The position numbers and the translations under genes were made by a program. A stretch of 64,000 nt of DNA, taken from contig JBFMGG010000007.1 in the NCBI GenBank assembly GCA_040752835.1, positions 62,001 to 126,000 on the forward strand, read 5' to 3'. Of the stretch, positions 16,547 to 26,432 are shown in pieces. Below the pieces are notes generated by a model. It ran no database searches. It saw only the letters and a program-made list of their open reading frames with translations, and had not been told where the DNA came from. How positions within the stretch are numbered: position 1 is the stretch's first letter; every line of letters starts with the position of its first letter. The stretch comes from Campylobacterota bacterium (lineage in GTDB: Bacteria; Campylobacterota; Campylobacteria; Campylobacterales; Sulfurimonadaceae).

Positions 16547-19161
16547 CGGCCCAGAGAAGCGAGCTGCGCATCGATTTTGGAAATTTTGTCCTGCGCGTCG
16601 GCAAGCCCTTCGCGGTTAGTTGCGATGACCGCTTCGGGGGCATTGGCGACGAAGCGTTCGTTGGAGAGCATGGCGGAGAGTTTGTCGGCCTCTTTCTGGA
16701 GTTTTTCGCGCTGTTTGCTCAGTCGGTCGACGATGGGCGAGAGGTCGATGGCGTCGGTCGGGAGGTAAACCTCGACGCTTTCGCCCAGGTCGCTCACGGC
16801 CTGATCGATTTTCGTATCGGTAAAACGGACCTCTTCGACTTTGGCGAGGCGTGTGATAAAGGGCTTCATCATCGCCTCGTCGCCGCTGCATTTGACGTAG
16901 GCCAGATCGATTTTCTGGTTCCCGAGATCGATCAGGGCTTTGGCGCGGCGGATCGTGACGATAGCATCCATGATTGCGGCGAACTCGTTTTCGATCGTTT
17001 CGTCTACGACGGTGTTGTCGGGGTATTCCATCACCATGATCGATTCACCCTCCTCGAGCGTCGTGCCGGAGAGTTCGTGGAAGAGGTATTCGGTGATGAA
17101 CGGCATGAACGGGTGGAGAAGTTTCATCGACTCTTTGTAGATGCTTCCCAGCTCCGCGATGCTCTCTTTGCTCGCCTTGGAGAGTTCGATCCCCCAGTCG
17201 CAGAATTCGTTCCACATAAAGCGGTAGAGGACGGTAGCGGCGTCATTGAAACGGTATTCGTCCATGAACGCTCTTGTTTCCGACGTCGCGCGGCGGAAGC
17301 GGCTGAGCATGTAGCGCCCCAGCGGTGTCGTGATCTCCTGATCGCTCAGGTCGGCAAACGTCGAAACGTTCATTTGCAAGAAACGGGCCGCGTTGAAGAG
17401 CTTGTTCGTGAAGTTGCGGCTTTGCTCGAGTTTGTCGGTGCTCAGGCGGATGTCGCGTCCCTGAACGGCCAAAACGGCGAGGGTAAAGCGCAGGGCGTCG
17501 GCGCTGTATTTCTCGACCATGTCGAGCGGATCGATGACGTTGCCCTTGGATTTCGACATTTTCTGCCCGTGTTCGTCGCGCACGAGGGCGTGGAGATAAA
17601 TATGCTTGAACGGCAGCTCGCCGGTGAAGTTTTCCCCCATCATCATCATCCGCGCGACCCAGAAAAAGAGGATGTCGAACCCGGTGATGAGGAGGGTGTT
17701 AGGATAAAAACGGGCCATGTCGTCGCTCTGGAAGAGGCGATCGGAAGCGGTGTCGCCGTTCCCCCATCCCAGCGTCGAAAACGGCCACAGAGCCGAACTG
17801 AACCACGTATCGAGGACGTCGGGATCCTGCGTGAAATTTTTCCCCGAACAGTGGGGGCACGATGCAGGTTCGTCGTCGAGGCTGGCCCATTCATGAGCGC
17901 AGTCGTCGCAGTAGAATACCGGGATACGGTGCCCCCACCACAGCTGGCGTGAGATACACCAGTCGCGCAGGTCGTTCATCCATGCGTTGTAACTGTTGAT
18001 CCAGTGGGGCGGGAAAAACTGCGCCAACCCGGCGTTGGTCTTGTCGATCGAGCCTTTGGCGACCTCTTTGCGGACGAACCATTGCTTGGAGATGTAGGGT
18101 TCGACGATGTTTTTACAGCGGTAGCAGTGGCCTACCTGGTGGGTGTGTTCTTCGATTTTTTCGATGAAACCCTCTTCTTCGAGACGTTTGACGATCGCCG
18201 AGCGCGCTTCGAGCCGCTCGAGCCCTTTGAACTCGCCGGCATGGTCGTTGAGGATCCCTTTTTCATCGAAGACGGTGATGAACTCGAGATCGTGCCGTTT
18301 GCCCACTTCGTAGTCGTTCGTATCGTGTGCGGGGGTCACTTTGACGACGCCGGTTCCGAATTCGCGGTCGACGTGGCTGTCGGCGATGATTTTGATTTCG
18401 CGGTTGATGAGGGGGAGGGTGATGCTTTTTCCGATCAGGTGGAGGTAGCGTTCGTCATCGGGATGCACCATGACCGCGGTATCGCCGAAATAGGTTTCAG
18501 GACGCGTCGTCGCGACCGTGATGTGGCCGCTGCCATCAGAGAAGGGATAGCGGATATGGTAAAAATTCCCCTGGTGTTCTTCGTGTTCAACTTCGATGTC
18601 GCTGAGTGCCCCGTCGTGGGTACACCAGTTGACCATGTAGTTGCCGCGTACGATCAGGTTTTGGTTGTAGAGGTGGACGAACGCCTCTTTGACCGATTGC
18701 TTGAGCCCCTCGTCCATCGTGAAGCGTTCGCGGCTCCATGCGGGGGAGACGCCCAGTTTGCGCATCTGGCCGACGATGGTTCCGCCGCTGTGTTCTTTCC
18801 ATTTCCAGACCCGTTCCAAGAACGCGTCGCGCCCGAGTTCTTCTTTGGTTTTACCTTCGGCGAGAAGCTGTTTTTCGACGACGTTTTGGGTCGCGATCCC
18901 GGCGTGGTCGGTCCCCGGTTGCCAGAGGGCCGCGTAGCCGTCCATCCGCTTGTAGCGGGTGATGATGTCGATGAGGGTGTGGTTTAGCGCATGCCCGATA
19001 TGGAGTGATCCCGTGACGTTTGGGGGAGGGAGCATGATTGCAAAATGTTTGTTGGGTTTTTGGATCGCACGGTTGCCGTCAACCTCAAAATACCCCCGCT
19101 GCTCCCAAATGGGGTAATACGTCGATTCAATATTTTTAGGATCATAATGGGTAGCGGACAT
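16543..19161 (-). CDS. valS: Valyl-tRNA synthetase
   Basis: This 872-residue class I synthetase charges tRNA-Val and edits mischarged Thr-tRNA. HIGH is present as SLHIGHALNHT (near residue 50) and KMSKS as GQKMSKSKGNVIDP. The editing (CP1) domain includes TTRPETYFGDTAV. A C-terminal coiled-coil arm typical of ValRS ends the protein (SKQREKLQKEADKLSAM). The start is an ATG at 19161. It is followed by the GNAT gene with a 4-base overlap. Confidence 0.97.
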   Translation of the reverse strand: MSATHYDPKNIESTYYPIWEQRGYFEVDGNRAIQKPNKHFAIMLPPPNVTGSLHIGHALNHTLIDIITRYKRMDGYAALWQPGTDHAGIATQNVVEKQLLAEGKTKEELGRDAFLERVWKWKEHSGGTIVGQMRKLGVSPAWSRERFTMDEGLKQSVKEAFVHLYNQNLIVRGNYMVNWCTHDGALSDIEVEHEEHQGNFYHIRYPFSDGSGHITVATTRPETYFGDTAVMVHPDDERYLHLIGKSITLPLINREIKIIADSHVDREFGTGVVKVTPAHDTNDYEVGKRHDLEFITVFDEKGILNDHAGEFKGLERLEARSAIVKRLEEEGFIEKIEEHTHQVGHCYRCKNIVEPYISKQWFVRKEVAKGSIDKTNAGLAQFFPPHWINSYNAWMNDLRDWCISRQLWWGHRIPVFYCDDCAHEWASLDDEPASCPHCSGKNFTQDPDVLDTWFSSALWPFSTLGWGNGDTASDRLFQSDDMARFYPNTLLITGFDILFFWVARMMMMGENFTGELPFKHIYLHALVRDEHGQKMSKSKGNVIDPLDMVEKYSADALRFTLAVLAVQGRDIRLSTDKLEQSRNFTNKLFNAARFLQMNVSTFADLSDQEITTPLGRYMLSRFRRATSETRAFMDEYRFNDAATVLYRFMWNEFCDWGIELSKASKESIAELGSIYKESMKLLHPFMPFITEYLFHELSGTTLEEGESIMVMEYPDNTVVDETIENEFAAIMDAIVTIRRAKALIDLGNQKIDLAYVKCSGDEAMMKPFITRLAKVEEVRFTDTKIDQAVSDLGESVEVYLPTDAIDLSPIVDRLSKQREKLQKEADKLSAMLSNERFVANAPEAVIATNREGLADAQDKISKIDAQLASLGR

Positions 19162-19274
19162 AAATAAGCCTTCATGGAAAATATTCGCGAATTATAGCGC
19201 AACGCCTCTGAATTGGAAAATTCAACTCGCATGGGTATAATTCGATTCATCTACCGACTTTCCCAAGGAACGAT

Positions 19275-21353
19275 TTGCCTCTTTCTCGTCTAAACCCCCA
19301 GCAATACACCGCCGCTACCGCGCCGTTCGGTCACAATCTGATCATCGCTTCGGCAGGGACGGGTAAAACGTCGACGATTGTCGGGCGCATTGCCTACCTA
19401 CTTTCGCAGGGGGTCCGGCCCGATGAAATTTTATTGCTGACGTTTACCAACAAAGCGGCGCAGGAGATGGTCGAGCGGGTCGCCGCTTTTTTCGGGCGGG
19501 AAATCGCGTCGAAAATCGATGCGGGGACGTTTCACGCCGTCAGTTACCGCTGGCTCAAACGCAAAGAGGGGAAAGTGGTTCTCAAGCAGCAGCGTGAGCT
19601 CAAAACCCTCTTTCGCAGCGTTTACGAAAAACGGACGTTCAGCCACATCGACTGTGCCACACCCGCATACGGTGCGAATTATCTGTATGATGTTTATTCA
19701 TTTTACCAGAATACCGAACTTTCCGTCACGTTCGAAGAGTGGATCACGACGCGCCAGGATGAGCACGCCCTCTATGCGGCGATTTATGCCGACATTGTCG
19801 ACGAATTCGAGGGGCTGAAAAAAGAGTACGGGTTCGTCAATTTCAATGACCTGCTCTTGTTGATGCGCGATCTGGCGCAGCGGAGCGACCTTGGGTATAA
19901 AGAGGTGCTGATCGATGAGTATCAGGATACCAATGCGCTGCAGGGGACGCTGATCAACGCGATGAAACCCCCCTCGCTTTTCTGCGTCGGGGATTACGAC
20001 CAGAGCATTTATGCCTTTAACGGGGCCGACATTTCGATTATCGGATCGTTCAGCAAAAACTATCCGAACGCCCAGGTCTATACGCTCAACAAAAACTACC
20101 GTTCCACCGTTCCGATCCTCTCGTTGGCCAATACGGTGATCTCCTACAACGAACGGATTTACCCCAAAGCCCTCGAGGTGACCCGTACCGGCGAAGCGCA
20201 GAACCCGACGCTGCTGATTTACGACGAGCTCTTCGATCAGTATCACGGGATCGCGCAGATGATCGGCGATTCGGGAACGCAGCGCGACGAGATTGCGGTG
20301 ATTTTCCGGAACAACGCTTCGGCGGACGGGATCGAGGCGGCGTTGCGCGAACTGGGGATACCCTGCCGCCGTCGGGGGGGCGTGAGCTTTTTCGATTCCA
20401 AAGAGGTCAAGGCGCTGCTGGACATCTATACCCTGTTGGTCAACGAATCGGACATGATGGCGTTTATCCATCTGTTCGATTATGCCAAAGGGGTGGGGAG
20501 CGCGGTCGCCAAAGAGCTCTTCGTCGCGCTTCAAAAGCTCGGGCACGGGTCGTTTTTCCGGGGGCTTTATTCGCCCGACACCCAGATCAGCAATCCGTTT
20601 GAAAAACGCAAGCTCAACCATCAGTTGGGGCTGTTTGACGATTATGCCGAAATGGGAAGCGCCGGGCGATTTGCCAAGCTCTCCATCGACTCGACCTTTC
20701 TGACCAACCCGATTTTCAAACACCCGAAACTGACCAAAGAGAGTGCCATTTTTCTCAATGACATGTACGCTCTTTTCCGGCAGCTGCGCAATCTCTCCGA
20801 ACCTAAGGCGGCGGTGCAGAAAATCGCCGTTTCGGCGTTGTACGCCCACACCGTCGAGCAGCTTTCGCACCGCCGGGCGATGAACGAAAACGGTGCTGTC
20901 GATGAACGGGCGAAGCAGGAAGCGAAAGAACGGATTTTGCGCAAGGCGACACTGCTGTTTGAACTCTCCCGCCCCTACAAAGAGCATGAGAGGTTTTTGA
21001 ACGCGATGGTATTGGGGTCGCAGGATCTGACGCAGGGTGAAGGGGTCCACCTGCTGAGCATTCACGCGTCCAAGGGGCTTGAATATCAGGAAGTCTACGT
21101 CATCGATCTGATGGACGGACGATTCCCCAACCGTAAACTGATGAGCCGCAGCGGCAGCATCGACGAGGAAAGACGGCTGTTCTACGTCGCCGTCACACGG
21201 GCCAAAGACCGGCTGTATCTGAGTTTTGCCAAATACGACAAAATCAAAAAGAGCAATTTCGTCCCTTCCCAGTTCCTTTACGAAGCGGGACTGATCCCCA
21301 AGGATGAAACCTACAACGCCCTGGTCGCAAAAGGGGCGGTCGAAGAGGAATGA
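19275..21353 (+). CDS. UvrD/Rep-type superfamily 1A DNA helicase
   Basis: This 692-residue 3'-5' helicase has motif I ASAGTGKTSTIVGR, motif Ia LLTFTNKAAQEM, motif II VLIDEYQDTNALQ, motif III VGDYDQSIYAFNGA, motif IV YRSTVPIL, motif V LLSIHASKGLEYQEVYVIDLMDG and motif VI EERRLFYVAVTRAKDRL. All helicase motifs look intact. It acts in DNA repair or in replication-fork restart. It is about 30 residues shorter than E. coli UvrD and lacks the long C-terminal tail, so UvrD, Rep and PcrA roles cannot be separated by eye. The start is a TTG at 19275 with AAGGA upstream. Confidence 0.92.
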   Translation: MPLSRLNPQQYTAATAPFGHNLIIASAGTGKTSTIVGRIAYLLSQGVRPDEILLLTFTNKAAQEMVERVAAFFGREIASKIDAGTFHAVSYRWLKRKEGKVVLKQQRELKTLFRSVYEKRTFSHIDCATPAYGANYLYDVYSFYQNTELSVTFEEWITTRQDEHALYAAIYADIVDEFEGLKKEYGFVNFNDLLLLMRDLAQRSDLGYKEVLIDEYQDTNALQGTLINAMKPPSLFCVGDYDQSIYAFNGADISIIGSFSKNYPNAQVYTLNKNYRSTVPILSLANTVISYNERIYPKALEVTRTGEAQNPTLLIYDELFDQYHGIAQMIGDSGTQRDEIAVIFRNNASADGIEAALRELGIPCRRRGGVSFFDSKEVKALLDIYTLLVNESDMMAFIHLFDYAKGVGSAVAKELFVALQKLGHGSFFRGLYSPDTQISNPFEKRKLNHQLGLFDDYAEMGSAGRFAKLSIDSTFLTNPIFKHPKLTKESAIFLNDMYALFRQLRNLSEPKAAVQKIAVSALYAHTVEQLSHRRAMNENGAVDERAKQEAKERILRKATLLFELSRPYKEHERFLNAMVLGSQDLTQGEGVHLLSIHASKGLEYQEVYVIDLMDGRFPNRKLMSRSGSIDEERRLFYVAVTRAKDRLYLSFAKYDKIKKSNFVPSQFLYEAGLIPKDETYNALVAKGAVEEE

Positions 21354-21359
21354 CCGCGC

Positions 21360-22607
21360 TTAACGGCGTCCCTGAACGGCGTTCCCCATCTCCCACATCG
21401 GTAAAAAGATCCCCAGCGCAAGCAGTACCACCATCGCGGCGATGAGCAGCAGCATGATCGGCTCGATCGCTTCGGAAAGACCGTCAATGATGGCATCAAA
21501 GCGCATCTTGTAATATTCCATAACCTTTTGCATCATGGCGTCAAGCTGTCCGCTCGATTCCCCTGCCGAAATCATCTGGATAATCATGTTCTCAAACAGT
21601 TTTGTCTCCGCCAGCCCCGAATAGAGGGTTCCCCCCTTTTCGACGGTTTGGCGGACGGTGAGGAGCTTTTCTTGCAGCGGGAGGGTTTCGATCATCCCGA
21701 TGGAGGTATCGAGCGCATCCGAGATGGGAATACCGGCACGGACGAGTTCGGAAAAAACCAGGGTAAAACGGTTGAGCGTCGCAAACATGATGATGTTTTT
21801 GATCAGGTAAAGCTTGAGCAGGAGCTGATGCCACTTGTAACGGAATTCGCGGTTGTGGTTGAGCATGTAGCGGAATACAAAGAAAAAGACGATCAGGGCG
21901 GCGAGCACGTAGGGGCCGTAGGTATTGAAAAGGTGCTCGAGGAAAAGGAGGATCTTCGTCGGTAGGGGAAGCTCCGCCTGCAGCTGTTCGAAAATCGCTT
22001 TGAACTGCGGAACGACGTAGGAAATAAGGACGGTAAAGGCGATGGCCATCGCGATCATGACGTTTCGGGGATACGCCATCGCCTTTTTGAATTTGATGAT
22101 ATTCCGGCGGATCTCTTCGAGCATGTCGGCAAGTTTGTGGAGCGCTTCGGCCATGTTCCCCGTTTTCTCTCCCAGCTCGATCATCGCCAGTGTCAGGGTA
22201 CCCAGTTCATACCCGAATTTTTTGGCGGAGTTGGAGAGGCTGTGCCCGGCATTGATGTCTTCGGCCATTGTCCCTAGAACGTTTTGAAGGACCTTGTCAG
22301 TCGTCGCGTCGGCGATTTCACGGAGCGAATCGTGGATCGAAATCCCCGCGTTCGTCATGACGGCCATCTGGCGGACGGCGGCGATGAGGGCGTCTTGTTT
22401 GAGTTTGCGCTTACGGACGTTGGAAAAGAGGTTTTCCTTGAAACGCCGCAGCTGATCTTCCAGGGGAGGCGCGGCCTCCACGACTTTGATCACCATACCC
22501 GTGAATTTGATTTTGGCGAGGTAATGGGCCTCTTTTTTGCTTTCCGCATAAAAACCGTGTTCGGTTTTTTTCCCTTTGGACAGGACTGTCGCTACAAAAT
22601 ATTTCAT
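21360..22607 (-). CDS. mshG: Inner-membrane platform protein, GspF/MshG/PilC family
   Basis: This 415-residue protein has the duplicated T2SS_F domain. The first copy (about 75-195) has RQMAVMTNAGISIHDSL and GHSLSNSAKKFG, and the second (about 275-400) has NRFTLVFSELVRAGIPISDALD and GGTLYSGLAETKLF. There are three membrane segments (about 170-190, 225-250 and 385-405). It is the polytopic platform that the assembly ATPase turns to extract pilins or pseudopilins. It is the last gene of the minus-strand run, ending 6 bases from the convergent helicase gene. In the MSHA order this is the G position, directly after E. Confidence 0.87.
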   Translation of the reverse strand: MKYFVATVLSKGKKTEHGFYAESKKEAHYLAKIKFTGMVIKVVEAAPPLEDQLRRFKENLFSNVRKRKLKQDALIAAVRQMAVMTNAGISIHDSLREIADATTDKVLQNVLGTMAEDINAGHSLSNSAKKFGYELGTLTLAMIELGEKTGNMAEALHKLADMLEEIRRNIIKFKKAMAYPRNVMIAMAIAFTVLISYVVPQFKAIFEQLQAELPLPTKILLFLEHLFNTYGPYVLAALIVFFFVFRYMLNHNREFRYKWHQLLLKLYLIKNIIMFATLNRFTLVFSELVRAGIPISDALDTSIGMIETLPLQEKLLTVRQTVEKGGTLYSGLAETKLFENMIIQMISAGESSGQLDAMMQKVMEYYKMRFDAIIDGLSEAIEPIMLLLIAAMVVLLALGIFLPMWEMGNAVQGRR

Positions 22608-24340
22608 ACTTTCGCCACCCTCAAAATTTCATCGAGCGTCGTCACGCCGGCGACCGCTTTGGCCATGCCGTTTTCGAACATTCCGACAAAACCCTCTTTT
22701 TTGGCCTGCTTGGTGAGCTCCTCTTTCGAAGAACCCCGCGCGATCATGCTGGAGAGCTCTTCGCTCATGGGGAGCACTTCACAGATCATTTCGCGCCCCA
22801 TATAGCCTGTCGTGTTACACTCTTTGCATCCCGCACCGTGATAAAAAACCGTTCCCTGCGGTATGTAGGCGGAATATTCCTGCAGGAGCGTCTGGGGAAT
22901 TTCGATCTCCTGTTTGCAAAATTTGCAGATTTTCCGGACCAGCCGTTGCGCCTGTACGGCAACGAGCGCCCCGCTGATAAGATAGGGTTCGATACCCATG
23001 TCGGCCATACGGGCGATGGCGCTGATCGCATCGTTGGTGTGCAGCGTCGAAATTACCAGATGCCCCGTAAGAGCTGCTTTGACGGCGATTTCAAGCGTTT
23101 CGTGGTCACGGATTTCCCCGATCATGATCTTGTCGGGGTCTTGTCGGAGGATGGAACGCAGCGCGTCGGCGAACGACAGGCCGACCTTGGGATTGACCTG
23201 CACCTGCTGGATGAGGTTCATCCGGTATTCGACCGGATCTTCGACGGTGATCACCTTGTCTTCGACATTTCTTAGCTCATTCAGTGCACCGTAGAGGGTT
23301 GTCGTTTTACCGCTTCCCGTCGGACCCGTGACGAGAATGATCCCAAACGGTACGTGAAGGGCCTTGATGAGTTTTTGGTAACTCACCGAGTCCATCCCCG
23401 AGTCTTCAAGCTTCACCAGGGCTTTGGTTTTGTCGAGGATACGCATGACGATCGATTCGCCGTAGATGGTTGGCAACGTCGAAAGACGGAAATCGAATTC
23501 GGCTTCCATCACGACGGCGGAGAAACGACCGTCCTGGGGCTTTCGGCGTTCGGCGATATCGAGATTGGCGAGCAGTTTGATCCGGGATGCGAGGGGAGGG
23601 TAGATGTCGCGGTCGAAGATAAAAATCTCGGCCAGCTTTCCGTCGATCCGTCCCCGAACCACGCAGTTTTTTTCGGTCGGTTCGATGTGGATGTCGCTGG
23701 CCCGCCCTTTGATACACGCTTTGAGGATAACGTCGATAAGCTGGAGAATCGAAGAGGCTTCCTGCTGTTCTTCGATCGTCCCGATGTTGCGCAATTCGTT
23801 CCGGATGTTGGTAACCAGTTCCTTGACGCTGTCTTTAAGCTCGATTTTGAACAGGTAAGCCTGGATCTGTTTTTCGGTGGCTACGGCTACTTTGAGCGAT
23901 TTTCGGGGGAAAAGCCGCTGGACCGACTCCTGGGCTTCGATGTTGAGCGGGTCGGAAAATACGACCGTGACGTACATGTCATCCTGTGAAATGGGAAGGA
24001 CGTTGTAACGTTTGAGCTGAACGGTAGGGATTTTTTCGACCAGGCGGTAATCCATATCGATCGAATCGAGATCGACGAAAGGGATCTCCATCACTTCGGC
24101 GAGATGGGCCAGGATGGAGGCTTCATCGAGAAAATGGTAATTTTTGATGATGGAGAGTTCGTATCGGCCCAGACGGATCTGCTCGACGATGAAGCGTTTG
24201 ATAAAGTTGACCGATACGGCTCCGACTTTGCTGAGGGTTTCGAGAATCGTGTCATCCTGAACCCCCCGCGTCGTCAGCCGTTCGATCTGCTGTTGGGTGA
24301 TATGGCGTTTTTCGAGTAAGTCATGGGTGATACGATCCAT
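22604..24340 (-). CDS. mshE: Type II/IV secretion assembly ATPase, GspE/MshE/PilB family
   Basis: This 578-residue protein starts with an MshEN-like N-terminal region (1-160). The catalytic domain follows, with RASDIHIEP (Asp box, about 213-221), Walker A GPTGSGKTT at 339-347, a Walker B region (KIMIGEIRDHETLEIA) and a His box (TGHLVISTLHTN). Near the C-terminus CKFC...GCKEC forms the family's four-cysteine zinc site. It powers pilus or pseudopilus assembly from the cytoplasmic face. MshEN domains in relatives bind c-di-GMP; the exact binding motif was not verified here. ATAAAGGACGGAT precedes the ATG, and the stop overlaps mshG by 4 bases. Confidence 0.92.
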   Translation of the reverse strand: MDRITHDLLEKRHITQQQIERLTTRGVQDDTILETLSKVGAVSVNFIKRFIVEQIRLGRYELSIIKNYHFLDEASILAHLAEVMEIPFVDLDSIDMDYRLVEKIPTVQLKRYNVLPISQDDMYVTVVFSDPLNIEAQESVQRLFPRKSLKVAVATEKQIQAYLFKIELKDSVKELVTNIRNELRNIGTIEEQQEASSILQLIDVILKACIKGRASDIHIEPTEKNCVVRGRIDGKLAEIFIFDRDIYPPLASRIKLLANLDIAERRKPQDGRFSAVVMEAEFDFRLSTLPTIYGESIVMRILDKTKALVKLEDSGMDSVSYQKLIKALHVPFGIILVTGPTGSGKTTTLYGALNELRNVEDKVITVEDPVEYRMNLIQQVQVNPKVGLSFADALRSILRQDPDKIMIGEIRDHETLEIAVKAALTGHLVISTLHTNDAISAIARMADMGIEPYLISGALVAVQAQRLVRKICKFCKQEIEIPQTLLQEYSAYIPQGTVFYHGAGCKECNTTGYMGREMICEVLPMSEELSSMIARGSSKEELTKQAKKEGFVGMFENGMAKAVAGVTTLDEILRVAKV

Positions 24341-24352
24341 ATCCGTCCTTTA

Positions 24353-24898
24353 TCAATACACGTGATGAAAAGTTAATATTCTATCATAATACTCATCGAT
24401 CGCTATGCTCTTGCGCCCGTTGTTTTCGGCGGTGTAGAGCTTGTAGAACCGTCGCGGGTCCTGGGGATCGGCATACTCTTTGACCGCTTCGGCCGGTTTG
24501 GGATCGCGAAGATAAAAATCGAATACTTTGGAGAGAAGATGGCTGCTGGTAGGAAATTTGAGCCCGTTGAGGGGCTTGTTGTCGTAGAGGGCCTGTGCGA
24601 GGAGTTTCTTTTGCATCAGCAGCATCGCGAAATAGGAACTGTTGGCACGCGATTCGGGGGTGGCGTGCAAAGCGGGGACGACGGGGGCCAGACGATCGAT
24701 CTGATCGGCTTTGAGGCATGAAAAACCGACCAGCGATACGAAGGATTCATTCCGTTTGTTCGGGGTAAAGAACCGGTAGCCGAAATCGCATCCCTGGGCG
24801 TACAACCCCCGCTGGTAGAGCGAATAGAGCTGAGTGCCCGCATCCGCAGCCGATACCGTCCCCAGAAAAAGCAAGACGACCGTCACGAGTTTTCTCAT
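24353..24898 (-). CDS. Secreted unknown protein inside the MSHA-like locus, 181 aa
   Basis: I do not recognise this protein. It has a signal peptide at residues 1-20 (VTVVLLFLGTVSAADA). The mature part has helical, TPR-like stretches (YSLYQRGLYAQGCDFGYRFF, SSYFAMLLMQKKLLAQALY) and two cysteines in the first half (about residues 37 and 60) that could form a disulfide. Its start overlaps the end of the TPR-protein gene by 4 bases, and it lies 12 bases before the ATPase gene, so it is firmly inside the operon. The classical MSHA order has no gene at this place, so it may be a lineage-specific periplasmic part of the machine. Confidence 0.7.
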   Translation of the reverse strand: MRKLVTVVLLFLGTVSAADAGTQLYSLYQRGLYAQGCDFGYRFFTPNKRNESFVSLVGFSCLKADQIDRLAPVVPALHATPESRANSSYFAMLLMQKKLLAQALYDNKPLNGLKFPTSSHLLSKVFDFYLRDPKPAEAVKEYADPQDPRRFYKLYTAENNGRKSIAIDEYYDRILTFHHVY

Positions 24899-25623
24899 TT
24901 AAACGTCCCTTTCTCGATGGAATTGAGCAATGCTTTTGCCGCATCCGAATCGGATTGCTGGACATAAAGCTGGAGGGTTTTTTTTGCCTGTTCTGTCCGG
25001 CCGAGCTTCACCAGAGCCTTCGAAAACAGCAACCAGCTCTCCTCGATCCGGCTATTGATTGCATTCGTTTTGAGCGCGTAGTTGTACGCCTCGGCATAGT
25101 TGCCCCGATCGTAATGGTATTTGGCGATGTAGAGGCCGAGATTGGCGTTGGACGTTTCCTTGAAGCGATTTTGCAGTTCTTCGATATCGGCTTTGTTCTC
25201 ATTCCGGTTGATGAGCAAGGAACGTCCCCCCTGCGCACTTGCCGTTGCCGGTTTCGGGCTGCCGGGAACAATTTGGGGCGGTTCGGGCATTTCGAGGATT
25301 TTCGGCGGCGGAAGCGACGATTGGACCGGAAGGCGCGCAGCCGCGGCGGGCTGTGCGGCAAGAGACCCTTGAAAGGTTTCGACAAAGCGCATGGAAGGTT
25401 CAAGAACGGTCGTATTGTGATCGGCGCTTGCGGAGGGGGCCGATGCGGAACGCTCAGAGCCGTTTGATTCTCCAATGGAGGAGAGGGCATGCGAACCCTC
25501 GCGGGTCGGGAAAAGAGCCATCACAACCCCGCCAAGGACGATCAATGCCACTGCGGCATAGGGGAGATAACGTTTGAGTTTGTATTTCAGCCAGCGCCGT
25601 TCGAGATCGCGGATATCAAGCAC
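24895..25623 (-). CDS. Membrane-anchored TPR protein, MshN-like
   Basis: This 242-residue bitopic protein has a basic N-terminus, one membrane segment at about 21-39, a Ser/Ala/Pro-rich periplasmic linker (about 50-135), and C-terminal TPR-like helices (NANLGLYIAKYHYDRGNYAEAYNYALKT and EESWLLFSKALVKLGRTEQAK, given in two parts). This architecture and its position after the MshM-type ATPase match MshN. The start is a GTG at 25623 with AGGA 7 bases upstream, overlapping the ATPase gene by 8 bases. In MSHA-type systems MshN is thought to link the inner-membrane complex to the secretin. Confidence 0.75.
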   Translation of the reverse strand: MLDIRDLERRWLKYKLKRYLPYAAVALIVLGGVVMALFPTREGSHALSSIGESNGSERSASAPSASADHNTTVLEPSMRFVETFQGSLAAQPAAAARLPVQSSLPPPKILEMPEPPQIVPGSPKPATASAQGGRSLLINRNENKADIEELQNRFKETSNANLGLYIAKYHYDRGNYAEAYNYALKTNAINSRIEESWLLFSKALVKLGRTEQAKKTLQLYVQQSDSDAAKALLNSIEKGTFK

Positions 25624-26428
25624 GGATCAGTCCTGTGTGGATCGCGGCCATTTCGATCCATTTGGGTTTTAGGGCATTGTAGCCGATGGCGGCAGGGTGG
25701 TTTTCTTCATACCAGCAATACAGGCTGAAGAGAGAAAAGAGGAGCTTGTTGGTTTCGCGGTAGTTGCCACGGGTCAGCGAAGCGACCAGTTTCATGTTTT
25801 TGTCGTTGAACATGTTCGCGACGTCAAAACAGTTGGCTTTGAGGAGTTTTTTCTGGACGTACACTTTCAGCTCTTCGGGAGTCGCGTTTTTGAGTTCGAT
25901 GCTCTCCCAGATGCGGGTTTGAAAATGTTCCTTGGCGATGACGTCCTCTTTGTCGGTTTTGTGGAGGGTGATGACGAACTTGACCGCACGGGCGTCGGAA
26001 ATGAGACGGATCTTTTCCATCAGCGAAGCCGAATACAGCTGCGCTTCGTCCAATAGCACAATCGGCACGTTCGGCAGCGAAAGGGCACGGGCAATCTCAA
26101 GAAAACGGTTCAGAGACATCCCTTCCCGGGGAGAGTGCCCGAAAATCTGCTGGGCGAGAATGCGTAAAAAATCTTCTTCCTCGATGATCGGGGTTTCAAC
26201 CATGAAAACTTTCTGGTGCTTGGAAAGATCGTAATGGAGCTTGTGCAGCAGCATACTTTTCCCGGTCCCCGGCTTTCCGTAGAGGAGGATCATCTTGAGC
26301 GGTTTTTCGACCGAGTTTTTGAGGGACTGGTACATGTGCGAGACGCTGTCGATCTGCACATAATCCCTGGCGTTTACGACGTCGAGAAACAGATCGCGCG
26401 GTTTTGAGAAAAGGGAGTTTTCTACCAT
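25616..26428 (-). CDS. AAA ATPase, MshM/ExeA-like
   Basis: This 270-residue cytoplasmic ATPase has Walker A YGKPGTGKS (50-58) and Walker B PIVLLDEAQL (about 118-127). A sensor region follows (FVITLHKTD), and the C-terminal lid includes LTRGNYRETNKLL. The pattern is that of ExeA/GspA- and MshM-type ATPases, which in relatives help assemble the secretin through the cell wall. It lacks the peptidoglycan-binding extension of full ExeA, as does MshM. The start follows the secretin stop by 4 bases, within AAGGAAATG. Confidence 0.82.
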   Translation of the reverse strand: MVENSLFSKPRDLFLDVVNARDYVQIDSVSHMYQSLKNSVEKPLKMILLYGKPGTGKSMLLHKLHYDLSKHQKVFMVETPIIEEEDFLRILAQQIFGHSPREGMSLNRFLEIARALSLPNVPIVLLDEAQLYSASLMEKIRLISDARAVKFVITLHKTDKEDVIAKEHFQTRIWESIELKNATPEELKVYVQKKLLKANCFDVANMFNDKNMKLVASLTRGNYRETNKLLFSLFSLYCWYEENHPAAIGYNALKPKWIEMAAIHTGLIRA

Positions 26429-26432
26429 TTCC

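Noticed and set aside
16492-18987. Long plus-strand open frames across valS
   Set aside because: They are complementary-strand shadows of valS, which has HIGH, KMSKS and the editing domain intact.
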